This document shows positions 1 through 11,900 of a DNA stretch of 64,000 bases, piece after piece; within the stretch, counting starts at the first letter, position 1, and every line of letters begins with the position of its first letter. Source of the DNA: Crossaster papposus. Taxonomy: Eukaryota > Echinodermata > Asteroidea > Velatida > Solasteridae. The stretch is taken from NCBI GenBank assembly GCA_037893245.1, contig JBAIAA010000666.1, positions 62,001 to 126,000 on the forward strand, read 5' to 3'. Made by a program: the position numbers and the translations under genes. The notes under the pieces are model-generated. The model was not told the DNA's origin. It saw nothing but the letters and a program-made list of their open reading frames with translations, and did not search any database.

Positions 1-109
1 CGGGAAGGGGCTGGGTGTTAGGAGATAGAGGGGGGCCTCCAGGAATGGCAAAATTAGCAATTTGACCCGGGGCATGCTTTGTTAGTATTTCATTTCGATT
101 TTCTGAAAA

Positions 110-274
110 TTATAACGTTAACACACGCGTTTCAAATTCGCCATAGGTTTGTGCACACAATCCCCGCCCACAAATAAGGGCATGAAGGAAAGCATGCCCC
201 GGGAAGGGGCTGGGTGTTAGGAGATAGAGGGGGGCCTCCAGGAATGGCAAAATTAGCAATTTGACCCGGGGCAT
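110..274 (-). other. Recurring 54-codon open frame, judged non-coding (representative)
   Basis: On the minus strand each intact unit opens at an ATG inside the right hairpin arm (codons for MPRVK) and runs 54 codons across the unit boundary. It stops at the TAA opposite TTATAACG (unit positions 110-112). The peptide is hydrophobic and proline-rich without a domain I recognise. Because 199 is not a multiple of three, the frame is not carried into the next unit. Near-identity of units affects all positions equally, so there is no sign of codon-level selection. I treat it as chance. Its repetition about 318 times means gene finders will report it wherever an indel or a lost stop lengthens it. 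Confidence 0.85.
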
Positions 275-279
275 GCTTT
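189..279. repeat. Inverted repeat / potential hairpin, one per monomer (representative)
   Basis: The arm AAAGCATGCCCCGGG at 189-203 is the exact reverse complement of CCCGGGGCATGCTTT at 265-279, separated by 61 nt. The arms do not extend further: the next outer pair is G/G and the next inner pair is A/A. Each arm contains the palindromes GCATGC and CCCGGG. The structure recurs in every intact unit, so the 15-mer occurs about 640 times in alternating orientation, with spacers of 61 and 108 bp in turn. It could form a cruciform in DNA or a strong hairpin in RNA. A MITE-like origin is conceivable, but I see no target-site duplication flanking the arms (AAGG on the left, GTTAG on the right). Confidence 0.9.
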
Positions 280-398
280 GTTAGTATTTTATTTCGATTT
301 TCTGAAAATTATAACGTTAACACACGCGTTTCAAATTCGCCATAGGTTTGTGCACACAATCCCCGCCCACAAATAAGGGCATGAAGGAAAGCATGCCC
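200..398. repeat. Representative consensus monomer (199 bp)
   Basis: This second unit matches the form repeated through the array. In order it holds a G-rich block (unit positions 2-35), GCCTCCAGGAATGG (35-48), an AATT-rich stretch (53-63), the right arm of an inverted repeat (66-80), and a T/A-rich segment with short T and A tracts (80-120). Then come TAACGTTA (113-120), ACGCGT (125-130), GTGCAC (151-156), a C-rich run (162-169) and the left arm of the next inverted repeat (from 189). It contains eight CpG dinucleotides against about 10.7 expected from composition, so CpG is only mildly depleted. MluI (ACGCGT), HpaI (GTTAAC) and ApaLI (GTGCAC) each cut once per unit, and SphI (GCATGC) cuts twice. 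Confidence 0.97.
201..234 (+). other. G-run cluster, candidate G-quadruplex (representative, one per monomer)
   Basis: Four G-runs (3, 4, 3 and 6 G) lie at 201-203, 206-209, 212-214 and 229-234, separated by AA, CT and a 14-nt loop. The short first two loops favour G-quadruplex folding, while the 14-nt third loop exceeds the common 7-nt search limit, so stability is uncertain. The first run belongs to the stem of the inverted repeat and the rest lie in its loop. Hairpin and quadruplex would therefore compete on the same strand. The complementary strand is C-rich. Confidence 0.55.
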
Positions 399-796
399 CG
401 GGAAGGGGCTGGGTGTTAGGAGATAGAGGGGGGCCTCCAGGAATGGCAAAATTAGCAATTTGACCCGGGGCATGCTTTGTTAGTATTTTATTTCGATTTT
501 CTGAAAATTATAACGTTAACACACGCGTTTCAAATTCGCCATAGGTTTGTGCACACAATCCCCGCCCACAAATAAGGGCATGAAGGAAAGCATGCCCCGG
601 GAAGGGGCTGGGTGTTAGGAGATAGAGGGGGGCCTCCAGGAATGGCAAAATTAGCAATTTGACCCGGGGCATGCTTTGTTAGTATTTTATTTCGATTTTC
701 TGAAAATTATAACGTTAACACACGCGTTTCAAATTCGCCATAGGTTTGTGCATACAATCCCCGCCCACAAATAAGGGCATGAAGGAAAGCATGCCT

Positions 797-1391
797 CGGG
801 AAGGGGCTGGGTGTTAGGAGATAGAGGGGGGCCTCCAGGAATGGCAAAATTAGCAATTTGACCCGGACATGCTTTGTTAGTATTTTATTTCGATTTTCTG
901 AACATTTTAACGTTAACACACGCGTTTCAAATTCGCCATAGGTTGTGCACACAATCCCCGCCCACAAATAAGGGCATGAAGGAAAGCATGCCCCGGGAAG
1001 GGGCTGGGTGTTAGGAGATAGAGGGGGGCCTCCAGGAATGGCAAAATTAGCAATTTGACCCGGGGCATGCTCTGTTAGTATTTTATTTCGATTTTCTGAA
1101 AATTTTAACGTTAACACACGCGTTTCAAATTCGCCATAGGTTTGTGCATACAATCCCCGCCCACAAATAAGGGCATGAAGGAAAGCATGCCTCGGGAAGG
1201 GGCTGGGTGTTAGGAGATAGAGGGGGGCCTCCAGGAATGGCAAAATTAGCAATTTGACCCGGGGCATGCTTTGTTAGTATTTTATTTCGATTTTCTGAAA
1301 ATGTTAACGTTAACACACGCGTTTCAAATTCGCCATAGGTTTGTGCACACAATCCCCGCCCACAAATAAGGGCATGAAGGAAAGCATGCCC
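797..1391. repeat. Diverged patch of three units (197, 199 and 199 bp)
   Basis: The unit at 797 is 197 bp. It has lost one G, with a G to A change, in the right hairpin arm (about 867), has C at 903 and T at 907, and has lost a T near 943. The unit at 994 has C at 1072, AATTTTAACG in place of AATTATAACG (about 1101-1110), T at 1149 and T at 1192. The unit at 1193 has ATGTTAACGT at 1301-1310. All three have altered the TTATAACG stretch, which removes the stop of the minus-strand open frame. This lets a 186-codon frame run at 707-1267 and a 113-codon frame at 1125-1466. The long frames are consequences of lost stops and a 2-bp length change, not evidence of a gene. Confidence 0.9.
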
Positions 1392-3005
1392 CGGGAAGGG
1401 GCTGGGTGTTAGGAGATAGAGGGGGGCCTCCAGGAATGGCAAAATTAGCAATTTGACCCGGGGCATGCTTTGTTAGTATTTTATTTCGATTTTCTGAAAA
1501 TTATAACGTTAACACACGCGTTTCAAATTCGCCATAGGTTTGTGCACACAATCCCCGCCCACAAATAAGGGCATGAAGGAAAGCATGCCCCGGGAAGGGG
1601 CTGGGTGTTAGGAGATAGAGGGGGGCCTCCAGGAATGGCAAAATTAGCAATTTGACCCGGGGCATGCTTTGTTAGTATTTTATTTCGATTTTCTGAAAAT
1701 TATAACGTTAACACACGCGTTTCAAATTCGCCATAGGTTTGTGCACACAATCCCCGCAAACAAATAAGGGCATGAAGGCCCACAAATAAGGGCATGAAGG
1801 AAAGCATGCCCCGGGAAGGGGCTGGGTGTTAGGAGATAGAGGGGGGCCTCCAGGAATGGCAACATTAGCAATTTGACCCGGGGCATGCTTTGTTAGTATT
1901 TTATTTCGATTTTCTGAAAATTATAACGTTAACACACGCGTTTCAAATTCGCCATAGGTTTGTGCACACAATCCCCGCCCACAAATAAGGGCTTGAAGGA
2001 AAGCATGCCCCGGGAAGGGGCTGGGTGTTAGGAGATAGAGGGGGGCCTCCAGGAATGGCAAAATTAGCAATTTGACCCGGGGCATGCTTTGTTAGTATTT
2101 TATTTCGATTTTCTGAAAATTATAACGTTAACACACGCGTTTCAAATTCGCCATAGGTTTGTGCACACAATCCCCGCCCACAAATAAGGGCATGAAGGAA
2201 AGCATGCCCCGGGAAGGGGCTGGGTGTTAGGAGATAGAGGGGGGCCTCCAGGAATGGCAAAATTAGCAATTTGACCCGGGGCATGCTTTGTTAGTATTTT
2301 ATTTCGATTTTCTGAAAATTATAACGTTAACACACGCGTTTCAAATTCGCCATAGGTTTGTGCACACAATCCCCGCCCACAAATAAGGGCATGAAGGAAA
2401 GCATGCCCCGGGAAGGGGCTGGGTGTTAGGAGATAGAGGGGGGCCTCCAGGAATGGCAAAATTAGCAATTTGACCCGGGGCATGCTTTGTTAGTATTTTA
2501 TTTCGATTTTCTGAAAATTATAACGTTAACACACGCGTTTCAAATTCGCCATAGGTTTGTGCACACAATCCCCGCCCACAAATAAGGGCATGAAGGAAAG
2601 CATGCCCCGGGAAGGGGCTGGGTGTTAGGAGATAGAGGGGGGCCTCCAGGAATGGCAAAATTAGCAATTTGACCCGGGGCATGCTTTGTTAGTATTTTAT
2701 TTCGATTTTCTGAAAATTATAACGTTAACACACGCGTTTCAAATTCGCCATAGGTTTGTGCACACAATCCCCGCCCACAAATAAGGGCATGAAGGAAAGC
2801 ATGCCCCGGGAAGGGGCTGGGTGTTAGGAGATAGAGGGGGGCCTCCAGGAATGGCAAAATTAGCAATTTGACCCGGGGCATGCTTTGTTAGTATTTTATT
2901 TCGATTTTCTGAAAATTATAACGTTAACACACGCGTTTCAAATTCGCCATAGGTTTGTGCACACAATCCCCGCCCACAAATAAGGGCATGAAGGAAAGCA
3001 TGCCC
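1392..3005. repeat. Near-consensus units, one with an internal duplication
   Basis: Units begin at 1392, 1591, 1812, 2011, 2210, 2409, 2608 and 2807. The unit at 1591 is 221 bp because of the 22-bp duplication listed separately. The unit at 1812 carries private substitutions, C at 1863 and T at 1993. The remaining units look consensus. Confidence 0.9.
1757..1778. repeat. 22-bp tandem duplication inside a unit, first copy with CC to AA
   Basis: The segment at unit positions 167-188 occurs twice in a row here. The first copy (1757-1778) differs from the second (1779-1800) only by AA in place of CC near its start (CAAAC against CCCAC). The unit is therefore 221 bp. An identical event, including the AA, is present at 5464-5485. 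Confidence 0.95.
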
Positions 3006-3106
3006 CGGGAAGGGGCTGGGTGTTAGGAGATAGAGGGGGGCCTCCAGGAATGGCAAAATGCACACAATCCCCGCCCACAAATAAGGGCATGAAGGAAAGC
3101 ATGCCC
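3006..3106. repeat. Truncated unit, 101 bp (98-bp deletion)
   Basis: After GGCAAAAT at 3059 (unit position 54) the sequence jumps straight to GCACACAATCC at 3060 (unit position 153). Unit positions 55-152 are missing, including the right hairpin arm and the AT-rich segment. At most one base of microhomology (T) is visible at the junction. Confidence 0.95.
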
Positions 3107-5916
3107 CGGGAAGGGGCTGGGTGTTAGGAGATAGAGGGGGGCCTCCAGGAATGGCAAAATTAGCAATTTGACCCGGGGCATGCTTTGTTAGTATTTTATT
3201 TCGATTTTCTGAAAATTATAACGTTAACACACGCGTTTCAAATTCGCCATAGGTTTGTGCACACAATCCCCGCCCACAAATAAGGGCATGAAGGAAAGCA
3301 TGCCCCGGGAAGGGGCTGGGTGTTAGGAGATAGAGGGGGGCCTCCAGGAATGGCAAAATTAGCAATTTGACCCGGGGCATGCTTTGTTAGTATTTTATTT
3401 CGATTTTCTGAAAATTATAACGTTAACACACGCGTTTCAAATTCGCCATAGGTTTGTGCACACAATCCCCGCCCACAAATAAGGGCATGAAGAAAGCATG
3501 CCCCGGGAAGGGGCTGGGTGTTAGGAGATAGAGGGGGGCCTCCAGGAATGGCAAAATTAGCAATTTGACCCGGGGCATGCTTTGTTAGTATTTTATTTCG
3601 ATTTTCTGAAAATTATAACGTTAACACACGCGTTTCAAATTCGCCATAGGTTTGTGCACACAATCCCCGCCCACAAATAAGGGCATGAAGGAAAGCATGC
3701 CCCGGGAAGGGGCTGGGTGTTAGGAGATAGAGGGGGGCCTCCAGGAATGGCAAAATTAGCAATTTGACCCGGGGCATGCTTTGTTAGTATTTTATTTCGA
3801 TTTTCTGAAAATTATAACGTTAACACACGCGTTTCAAATTCGCCATAGGTTTGTGCACACAATCCCCGCCCACAAATAAGGGCATGAAGGAAAGCATGCC
3901 CCGGGAAGGGGGCTGGGTGTTAGGAGATAGAGGGGGGCCTCCAGGAATGGCAAAATTAGCAATTTGACCCGGGGCATGCTTTGTTAGTATTTTATTTCGA
4001 TTTTCTGAAAATTATAACGTTAACACACGCGTTTCAAATTCGCCATAGGTTTGTGCACACAATCCCCGCCCACAAATAAGGGCATGAAGGAAAGCATGCC
4101 CCGGGAAGGGGCTGGGTGTTAGGAGATAGAGGGGGGCCTCCAGGAATGGCAAAATTAGCAATTTGACCCGGGGCATGCTTTGTTAGTATTTTATTTCGAT
4201 TTTCTGAAAATTATAACGTTAACACACGCGTTTCAAATTCGCCATAGGTTTGTGCACACAATCCCCGCCCACAAATAAGGGCATGAAGGAAAGCATGCCC
4301 CGGGAAGGGGCTGGGTGTTAGGAGATAGAGGGGGGCCTCCAGGAATGGCAAAATTAGCAATTTGACCCGGGGCATGCTTTGTTAGTATTTTATTTCGATT
4401 TTCTGAAAATTATAACGTTAACACACGCGTTTCAAATTCGCCATAGGTTTGTGCACACAATCCCCGCCCACAAATAAGGGCATGAAGGAAAGCATGCCCC
4501 GGGAAGGGGCTGGGGTGTTAGGAGATAGAGGGGGGCCTCCAGGAATGGCAAAATTAGCAATTTGACCCGGGGCATGCTTTGTTAGTATTTTATTTCGATT
4601 TTCTGAAAATTATAACGTTAACACACGCGTTTCAAATTCGCCATAGGTTTGTGCACACAATCCCCGCCCACAAATAAGGGCATGAAGGAAAGCATGCCCC
4701 GGGAAGGGGCTGGGTGTTAGGAGATAGAGGGGGGCCTCCAGGAATGGCAAAATTAGCAATTTGACCCGGGGCATGCTTTGTTAGTATTTTATTTCGATTT
4801 TTCTGAAAATTATAACGTTAACACACGCGTTTCAAATTCGCCATAGGTTTGTGCACACAATCCCCGCCACAAATAAGGGCATGAAGGAAAGCATGCCCCG
4901 GGAAGGGGCTGGGTGTTAGGAGATAGAGGGGGGCCTCCAGGAATGGCAAAATTAGCAATTTGACCCGGGGCATGCTTTGTTAGTATTTTATTTCGATTTT
5001 CTGAAAATTATAACGTTAACACACGCGTTTCAAATTCGCCATAGGTTTGTGCACACAATCCCCGCCCACAAATAAGGGCATGAAGGAAAGCATGCCCCGG
5101 GAAGGGGCTGGGTGTTAGGAGATAGAGGGGGGCCTCCAGGAATGGCAAAATTAGCAATTTGACCCGGGGCATGCTTTGTTAGTATTTTATTTCGATTTTC
5201 TGAAAATTATAACGTTAACACACGCGTTTCAAATTCGCCATAGGTTTGTGCACACAATCCCCGCCCACAAATAAGGGCATGAAGGAAAGCATGCCCCGGG
5301 AAGGGGCTGGGTGTTAGGAGATAGAGGGGGGGCCTCCAGGAATGGCAAAATTAGCAATTTGACCCGGGGCATGCTTTGTTAGTATTTTATTTCGATTTTC
5401 TGAAAATTATAACGTTAACACACGCGTTTCAAATTCGCCATAGGTTTGTGCACACAATCCCCGCAAACAAATAAGGGCATGAAGGCCCACAAATAAGGGC
5501 ATGAAGGAAAGCATGCCCCGGGAAGGGGCTGGGTGTTAGGAGATAGAGGGGGGCCTCCAGGAATGGCAAAATTAGCAATTTGACCCGGGGCATGCTTTGT
5601 TAGTATTTTATTTCGATTTTCTGAAAATTATAACGTTAACACACGCGTTTCAAATTCGCCATAGGTTTGTGCACACAATCCCCGCCCACAAATAAGGGCA
5701 TGAAGGAAAGCATGCCCCGGGAAGGGGCTGGGTGTTAGGAGATAGAGGGGGGCCTCCAGGAATGGCAAAATTAGCAATTTGACCCGGGGCATGCTTTGTT
5801 AGTATTTTATTTCGATTTTTCTGAAAATTATAACGTTAACACACGCGTTTCAAATTCGCCATAGGTTTGTGCACACAACCCCGCCCACAAATAAGGGCAT
5901 GAAGGAAAGCATGCCC
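3107..5916. repeat. Array segment with scattered homopolymer indels
   Basis: Unit phase shifts by single bases at several points. A G is lost near 3492. A G is gained near 3911, near 4514 and at about 5331. A T is gained at about 4801 and about 5820. A C is lost near 4868 and a T near 5878. The last two compensate for the T gains, so those two units remain 199 bp. Apart from the 3492 loss (GG to G), all of these indels lie in G, C or T runs, or beside a C run. They could be real variants or residual consensus errors. The 22-bp duplication at 5464 is also inside this segment. Confidence 0.85.
5464..5485. repeat. Second copy of the 22-bp internal duplication
   Basis: This is identical to 1757-1778, including the diagnostic AA in place of CC. 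It lies in the unit that begins at 5297, 19 units downstream of the first. That unit also has one extra G in its G6 run, so it is 222 bp. Two independent origins of the same compound change are unlikely; copying between units is the simpler reading. Confidence 0.95.
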
Positions 5917-8900
5917 CGGGAAGGGGCTGGGTGTTAGGAGATAGAGGGGGGCCTCCAGGAATGGCAAAATTAGCAATTTGACCCGGGGCATGCTTTGTTA
6001 GTATTTTATTTCGATTTTCTGAAAATTATAACGTTAACACACGCGTTTCAAATTCGCCATAGGTTTGTGCACACAATCCCCGCCCACAAATAAGGGCATG
6101 AAGGAAAGCATGCCCCGGGAAGGGGCTGGGTGTTAGGAGATAGAGGGGGGCCTCCAGGAATGGCAAAATTAGCAATTTGACCCGGGGCATGCTTTGTTAG
6201 TATTTTATTTCGATTTTCTGAAAATTATAACGTTAACACACGCGTTTCAAATTCGCCATAGGTTTGTGCACACAATCCCCGCCCACAAATAAGGGCATGA
6301 AGGAAAGCATGCCCCGGGAAGGGGCTGGGTGTTAGGAGATAGAGGGGGGCCTCCAGGAATGGCAAAATTAGCAATTTGACCCGGGGCATGCTTTGTTAGT
6401 ATTTTATTTCGATTTTCTGAAAATTATAACGTTAACACACGCGTTTCAAATTCGCCATAGGTTTGTGCACACAATCCCCGCCCACAAATAAGGGCATGAA
6501 GGAAAGCATGCCCCGGGAAGGGGCTGGGTGTTAGGAGATAGAGGGGGGCCTCCAGGAATGGCAAAATTAGCAATTTGACCCGGGGCATGCTTTGTTAGTA
6601 TTTTATTTCGATTTTCTGAAAATTATAACGTTAACACACGCGTTTCAAATTCGCCATAGGTTTGTGCACACAATCCCCGCCCACAAATAAGGGCATGAAG
6701 GAAAGCATGCCCCGGGAAGGGGCTGGGTGTTAGGAGATAGAGGGGGGCCTCCAGGAATGGCAAAATTAGCAATTTGACCCGGGGCATGCTTTGTTAGTAT
6801 TTTATTTCGATTTTCTGAAAATTATAACGTTAACACACGCGTTTCAAATTCGCCATAGGTTTGTGCACACAATCCCCGCCCACAAATAAGGGCATGAAGG
6901 AAAGCATGCCCCGGGAAGGGGCTGGGTGTTAGGAGATAGAGGGGGGCCTCCAGGAATGGCAAAATTAGCAATTTGACCCGGGGCATGCTTTGTTAGTATT
7001 TTATTTCGATTTTCTGAAAATTATAACGTTAACACACGCGTTTCAAATTCGCCATAGGTTTGTGCACACAATCCCCGCCCACAAATAAGGGCATGAAGGA
7101 AAGCATGCCCCGGGAAGGGGCTGGGTGTTAGGAGATAGAGGGGGGCCTCCAGGAATGGCAAAATTAGCAATTTGACCCGGGGCATGCTTTGTTAGTATTT
7201 TATTTCGATTTTCTGAAAATTATAACGTTAACACACGCGTTTCAAATTCGCCATAGGTTTGTGCACACAATCCCCGCCCACAAATAAGGGCATGAAGGAA
7301 AGCATGCCCCGGGAAGGGGCTGGGTGTTAGGAGATAGAGGGGGGCCTCCAGGAATGGCAAAATTAGCAATTTGACCCGGGGCATGCTTTGTTAGTATTTT
7401 ATTTCGATTTTCTGAAAATTATAACGTTAACACACGCGTTTCAAATTCGCCATAGGTTTGTGCACACAATCCCCGCCCACAAATAAGGGCATGAAGGAAA
7501 GCATGCCCCGGGAAGGGGCTGGGTGTTAGGAGATAGAGGGGGGCCTCCAGGAATGGCAAAATTAGCAATTTGACCCGGGGCATGCTTTGTTAGTATTTTA
7601 TTTCGATTTTCTGAAAATTATAACGTTAACACACGCGTTTCAAATTCGCCATAGGTTTGTGCACACAATCCCCGCCCACAAATAAGGGCATGAAGGAAAG
7701 CATGCCCCGGGAAGGGGCTGGGTGTTAGGAGATAGAGGGGGGCCTCCAGGAATGGCAAAATTAGCAATTTGACCCGGGGCATGCTTTGTTAGTATTTTAT
7801 TTCGATTTTCTGAAAATTATAACGTTAACACACGCGTTTCAAATTCGCCATAGGTTTGTGCACACAATCCCCGCCCACAAATAAGGGCATGAAGGAAAGC
7901 ATGCCCCGGGAAGGGGCTGGGTGTTAGGAGATAGAGGGGGGCCTCCAGGAATGGCAAAATTAGCAATTTGACCCGGGGCATGCTTTGTTAGTATTTTATT
8001 TCGATTTTCTGAAAATTATAACGTTACACACGCGTTTCAAATTCGCCATAGGTTTGTGCACACAATCCCCGCCCACAAATAAGGGCATGAAGGAAAGCAT
8101 GCCCCGGGAAGGGGCTGGGTGTTAGGAGATAGAGGGGGGCCTCCAGGAATGGCAAAATTAGCAATTTGACCCGGGGCATGCTTTGTTAGTATTTTATTTC
8201 GATTTTCTGAAAATTATAACGTTAACACACGCGTTTCAAATTCGCCATAGGTTTGTGCACACAATCCCCGCCCACAAATAAGGGCATGAAGGAAAGCATG
8301 CCCCGGGAAGGGGCTGGGTGTTAGGAGATAGAGGGGGGCCTCCAGGAATGGCAAAATTAGCAATTTGACCCGGGGCATGCTTTGTTAGTATTTTATTTCG
8401 ATTTTCTGAAAATTATAACGTTAACACACGCGTTTCAAATTCGCCATAGGTTTGTGCACACAATCCCCGCCCACAAATAAGGGCATGAAGGAAAGCATGC
8501 CCCGGGAAGGGGCTGGGTGTTAGGAGATAGAGGGGGGCCTCCAGGAATGGCAAAATTAGCAATTTGACCCGGGGCATGCTTTGTTAGTATTTTATTTCGA
8601 TTTTCTGAAAATTATAACGTTAACACACGCGTTTCAAATTCGCCATAGGTTTGTGCACACAATCCCCGCCCACAAATAAGGGCATGAAGGAAAGCATGCC
8701 CCGGGAAGGGGCTGGGTGTTAGGAGATAGAGGGGGGCCTCCAGGAATGGCAAAATTAGCAATTTGACCCGGGGCATGCTTTGTTAGTATTTTATTTCGAT
8801 TTTCTGAAAATTATAACGTTAACACACGCGTTTCAAATTCGCCATAGGTTTGTGCACACAATCCCCGCCCACAAATAAGGGCATGAAGGAAAGCATGCCC

Positions 8901-11900
8901 CGGGAAGGGGCTGGGTGTTAGGAGATAGAGGGGGGCCTCCAGGAATGGCAAAATTAGCAATTTGACCCGGGGCATGCTTTGTTAGTATTTTATTTCGATT
9001 TTCTGAAAATTATAACGTTAACACACGCGTTTCAAATTCGCCATAGGTTTGTGCACACAATCCCCGCCCACAAATAAGGGCATGAAGGAAAGCATGCCCC
9101 GGGAAGGGGCTGGGTGTTAGGAGATAGAGGGGGGCCTCCAGGAATGGCAAAATTAGCAATTTGACCCGGGGCATGCTTTGTTAGTATTTTATTTCGATTT
9201 TCTGAAAATTATAACGTTAACACACGCGTTTCAAATTCGCCATAGGTTTGTGCACACAATCCCCGCCCACAAATAAGGGCATGAAGGAAAGCATGCCCCG
9301 GGAAGGGGCTGGGTGTTAGGAGATAGAGGGGGGCCTCCAGGAATGGCAAAATTAGCAATTTGACCCGGGGCATGCTTTGTTAGTATTTTATTTCGATTTT
9401 CTGAAAATTATAACGTTAACACACGCGTTTCAAATTCGCCATAGGTTTGTGCACACAATCCCCGCCCACAAATAAGGGCATGAAGGAAAGCATGCCCCGG
9501 GAAGGGGCTGGGTGTTAGGAGATAGAGGGGGGCCTCCAGGAATGGCAAAATTAGCAATTTGACCCGGGGCATGCTTTGTTAGTATTTTATTTCGATTTTC
9601 TGAAAATTATAACGTTAACACACGCGTTTCAAATTCGCCATAGGTTTGTGCACACAATCCCCGCCCACAAATAAGGGCATGAAGGAAAGCATGCCCCGGG
9701 AAGGGGCTGGGTGTTAGGAGATAGAGGGGGGCCTCCAGGAATGGCAAAATTAGCAATTTGACCCGGGGCATGCTTTGTTAGTATTTTATTTCGATTTTCT
9801 GAAAATTATAACGTTAACACACGCGTTTCAAATTCGCCATAGGTTTGTGCACACAATCCCCGCCCACAAATAAGGGCATGAAGGAAAGCATGCCCCGGGA
9901 AGGGGCTGGGTGTTAGGAGATAGAGGGGGGCCTCCAGGAATGGCAAAATTAGCAATTTGACCCGGGGCATGCTTTGTTAGTATTTTATTTCGATTTTCTG
10001 AAAATTATAACGTTAACACACGCGTTTCAAATTCGCCATAGGTTTGTGCACACAATCCCCGCCCACAAATAAGGGCATGAAGGAAAGCATGCCCCGGGAA
10101 GGGGCTGGGTGTTAGGAGATAGAGGGGGGCCTCCAGGAATGGCAAAATTAGCAATTTGACCCGGGGCATGCTTTGTTAGTATTTTATTTCGATTTTCTGA
10201 AAATTATAACGTTAACACACGCGTTTCAAATTCGCCATAGGTTTGTGCACACAATCCCCGCCCACAAATAAGGGCATGAAGGAAAGCATGCCCCGGGAAG
10301 GGGCTGGGTGTTAGGAGATAGAGGGGGGCCTCCAGGAATGGCAAAATTAGCAATTTGACCCGGGGCATGCTTTGTTAGTATTTTATTTCGATTTTCTGAA
10401 AATTATAACGTTAACACACGCGTTTCAAATTCGCCATAGGTTTGTGCACACAATCCCCGCCCACAAATAAGGGCATGAAGGAAAGCATGCCCCGGGAAGG
10501 GGCTGGGTGTTAGGAGATAGAGGGGGGCCTCCAGGAATGGCAAAATTAGCAATTTGACCCGGGGCATGCTTTGTTAGTATTTTATTTCGATTTTCTGAAA
10601 ATTATAACGTTAACACACGCGTTTCAAATTCGCCATAGGTTTGTGCACACAATCCCCGCCCACAAATAAGGGCATGAAGGAAAGCATGCCCCGGGAAGGG
10701 GCTGGGTGTTAGGAGATAGAGGGGGGCCTCCAGGAATGGCAAAATTAGCAATTTGACCCGGGGCATGCTTTGTTAGTATTTTATTTCGATTTTCTGAAAA
10801 TTATAACGTTAACACACGCGTTTCAAATTCGCCATAGGTTTGTGCACACAATCCCCGCCCACAAATAAGGGCATGAAGGAAAGCATGCCCCGGGAAGGGG
10901 CTGGGTGTTAGGAGATAGAGGGGGGCCTCCAGGAATGGCAAAATTAGCAATTTGACCCGGGGCATGCTTTGTTAGTATTTTATTTCGATTTTCTGAAAAT
11001 TATAACGTTAACACACGCGTTTCAAATTCGCCATAGGTTTGTGCACACAATCCCCGCCCACAAATAAGGGCATGAAGGAAAGCATGCCCCGGGAAGGGGC
11101 TGGGTGTTAGGAGATAGAGGGGGGCCTCCAGGAATGGCAAAATTAGCAATTTGACCCGGGGCATGCTTTGTTAGTATTTTATTTCGATTTTCTGAAAATT
11201 ATAACGTTAACACACAGCGTTTCAAATTCGCCATAGGTTTGTGCACACAATCCCCGCCCACAAATAAGGGCATGAAGGAAAGCATGCCCCGGGAAGGGGC
11301 TGGGTGTTAGGAGATAGAGGGGGGCCTCCAGGAATGGCAAAATTAGCAATTTGACCCGGGGCATGCTTTGTTAGTATTTTATTTCGATTTTCTGAAAATT
11401 ATAACGTTAACACACGCGTTTCAAATTCGCCATAGGTTTGTGCACACAATCCCCGCCCACAAATAAGGGCATGAAGGAAAGCATGCCCCGGGAAGGGGCT
11501 GGGTGTTAGGAGATAGAGGGGGGCCTCCAGGAATGGCAAAATTAGCAATTTGACCCGGGGCATGCTTTGTTAGTATTTTATTTCGATTTTCTGAAAATTA
11601 TAACGTTAACACACGCGTTTCAAATTCGCCATAGGTTTGTGCACACAATCCCCGCCCACAAATAAGGGCATGAAGGAAAGCATGCCCCGGGAAGGGGCTG
11701 GGTGTTAGGAGATAGAGGGGGGCCTCCAGGAATGGCAAAATTAGCAATTTGACCCGGGGCATGCTTTGTTAGTATTTTATTTCGATTTTCTGAAAATTAT
11801 AACGTTAACACACGCGTTTCAAATTCGCCATAGGTTTGTGCACACAATCCCCGCCCACAAATAAGGGCATGAAGGAAAGCATGCCCCGGGAAGGGGCTGG

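Larger units (their letters stand above)
1..796. repeat. Four near-consensus units
   Basis: Units begin at 1, 200, 399 and 598. The first has a private C instead of T at 91. The fourth carries two linked variants, T at 753 (CACACA to CATACA) and T at 796 (GCCCCGGG to GCCTCGGG), both seen again in the unit at 994. No gene or foreign sequence is present. Confidence 0.93.

Noticed and set aside
189..279. Each hairpin as an intact MITE insertion
   Set aside because: There is no target-site duplication around the arms, and the element has been amplified as part of the satellite unit, so independent transposition cannot be shown.
707..1466. Long minus-strand open frames of 186 and 113 codons
   Set aside because: They are satellite sequence read through because the TTATAACG stop is mutated in the units at 797-1391 and because the 197-bp unit shifts frame. 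The translation repeats the same chance peptide in changing frames and has no domain.
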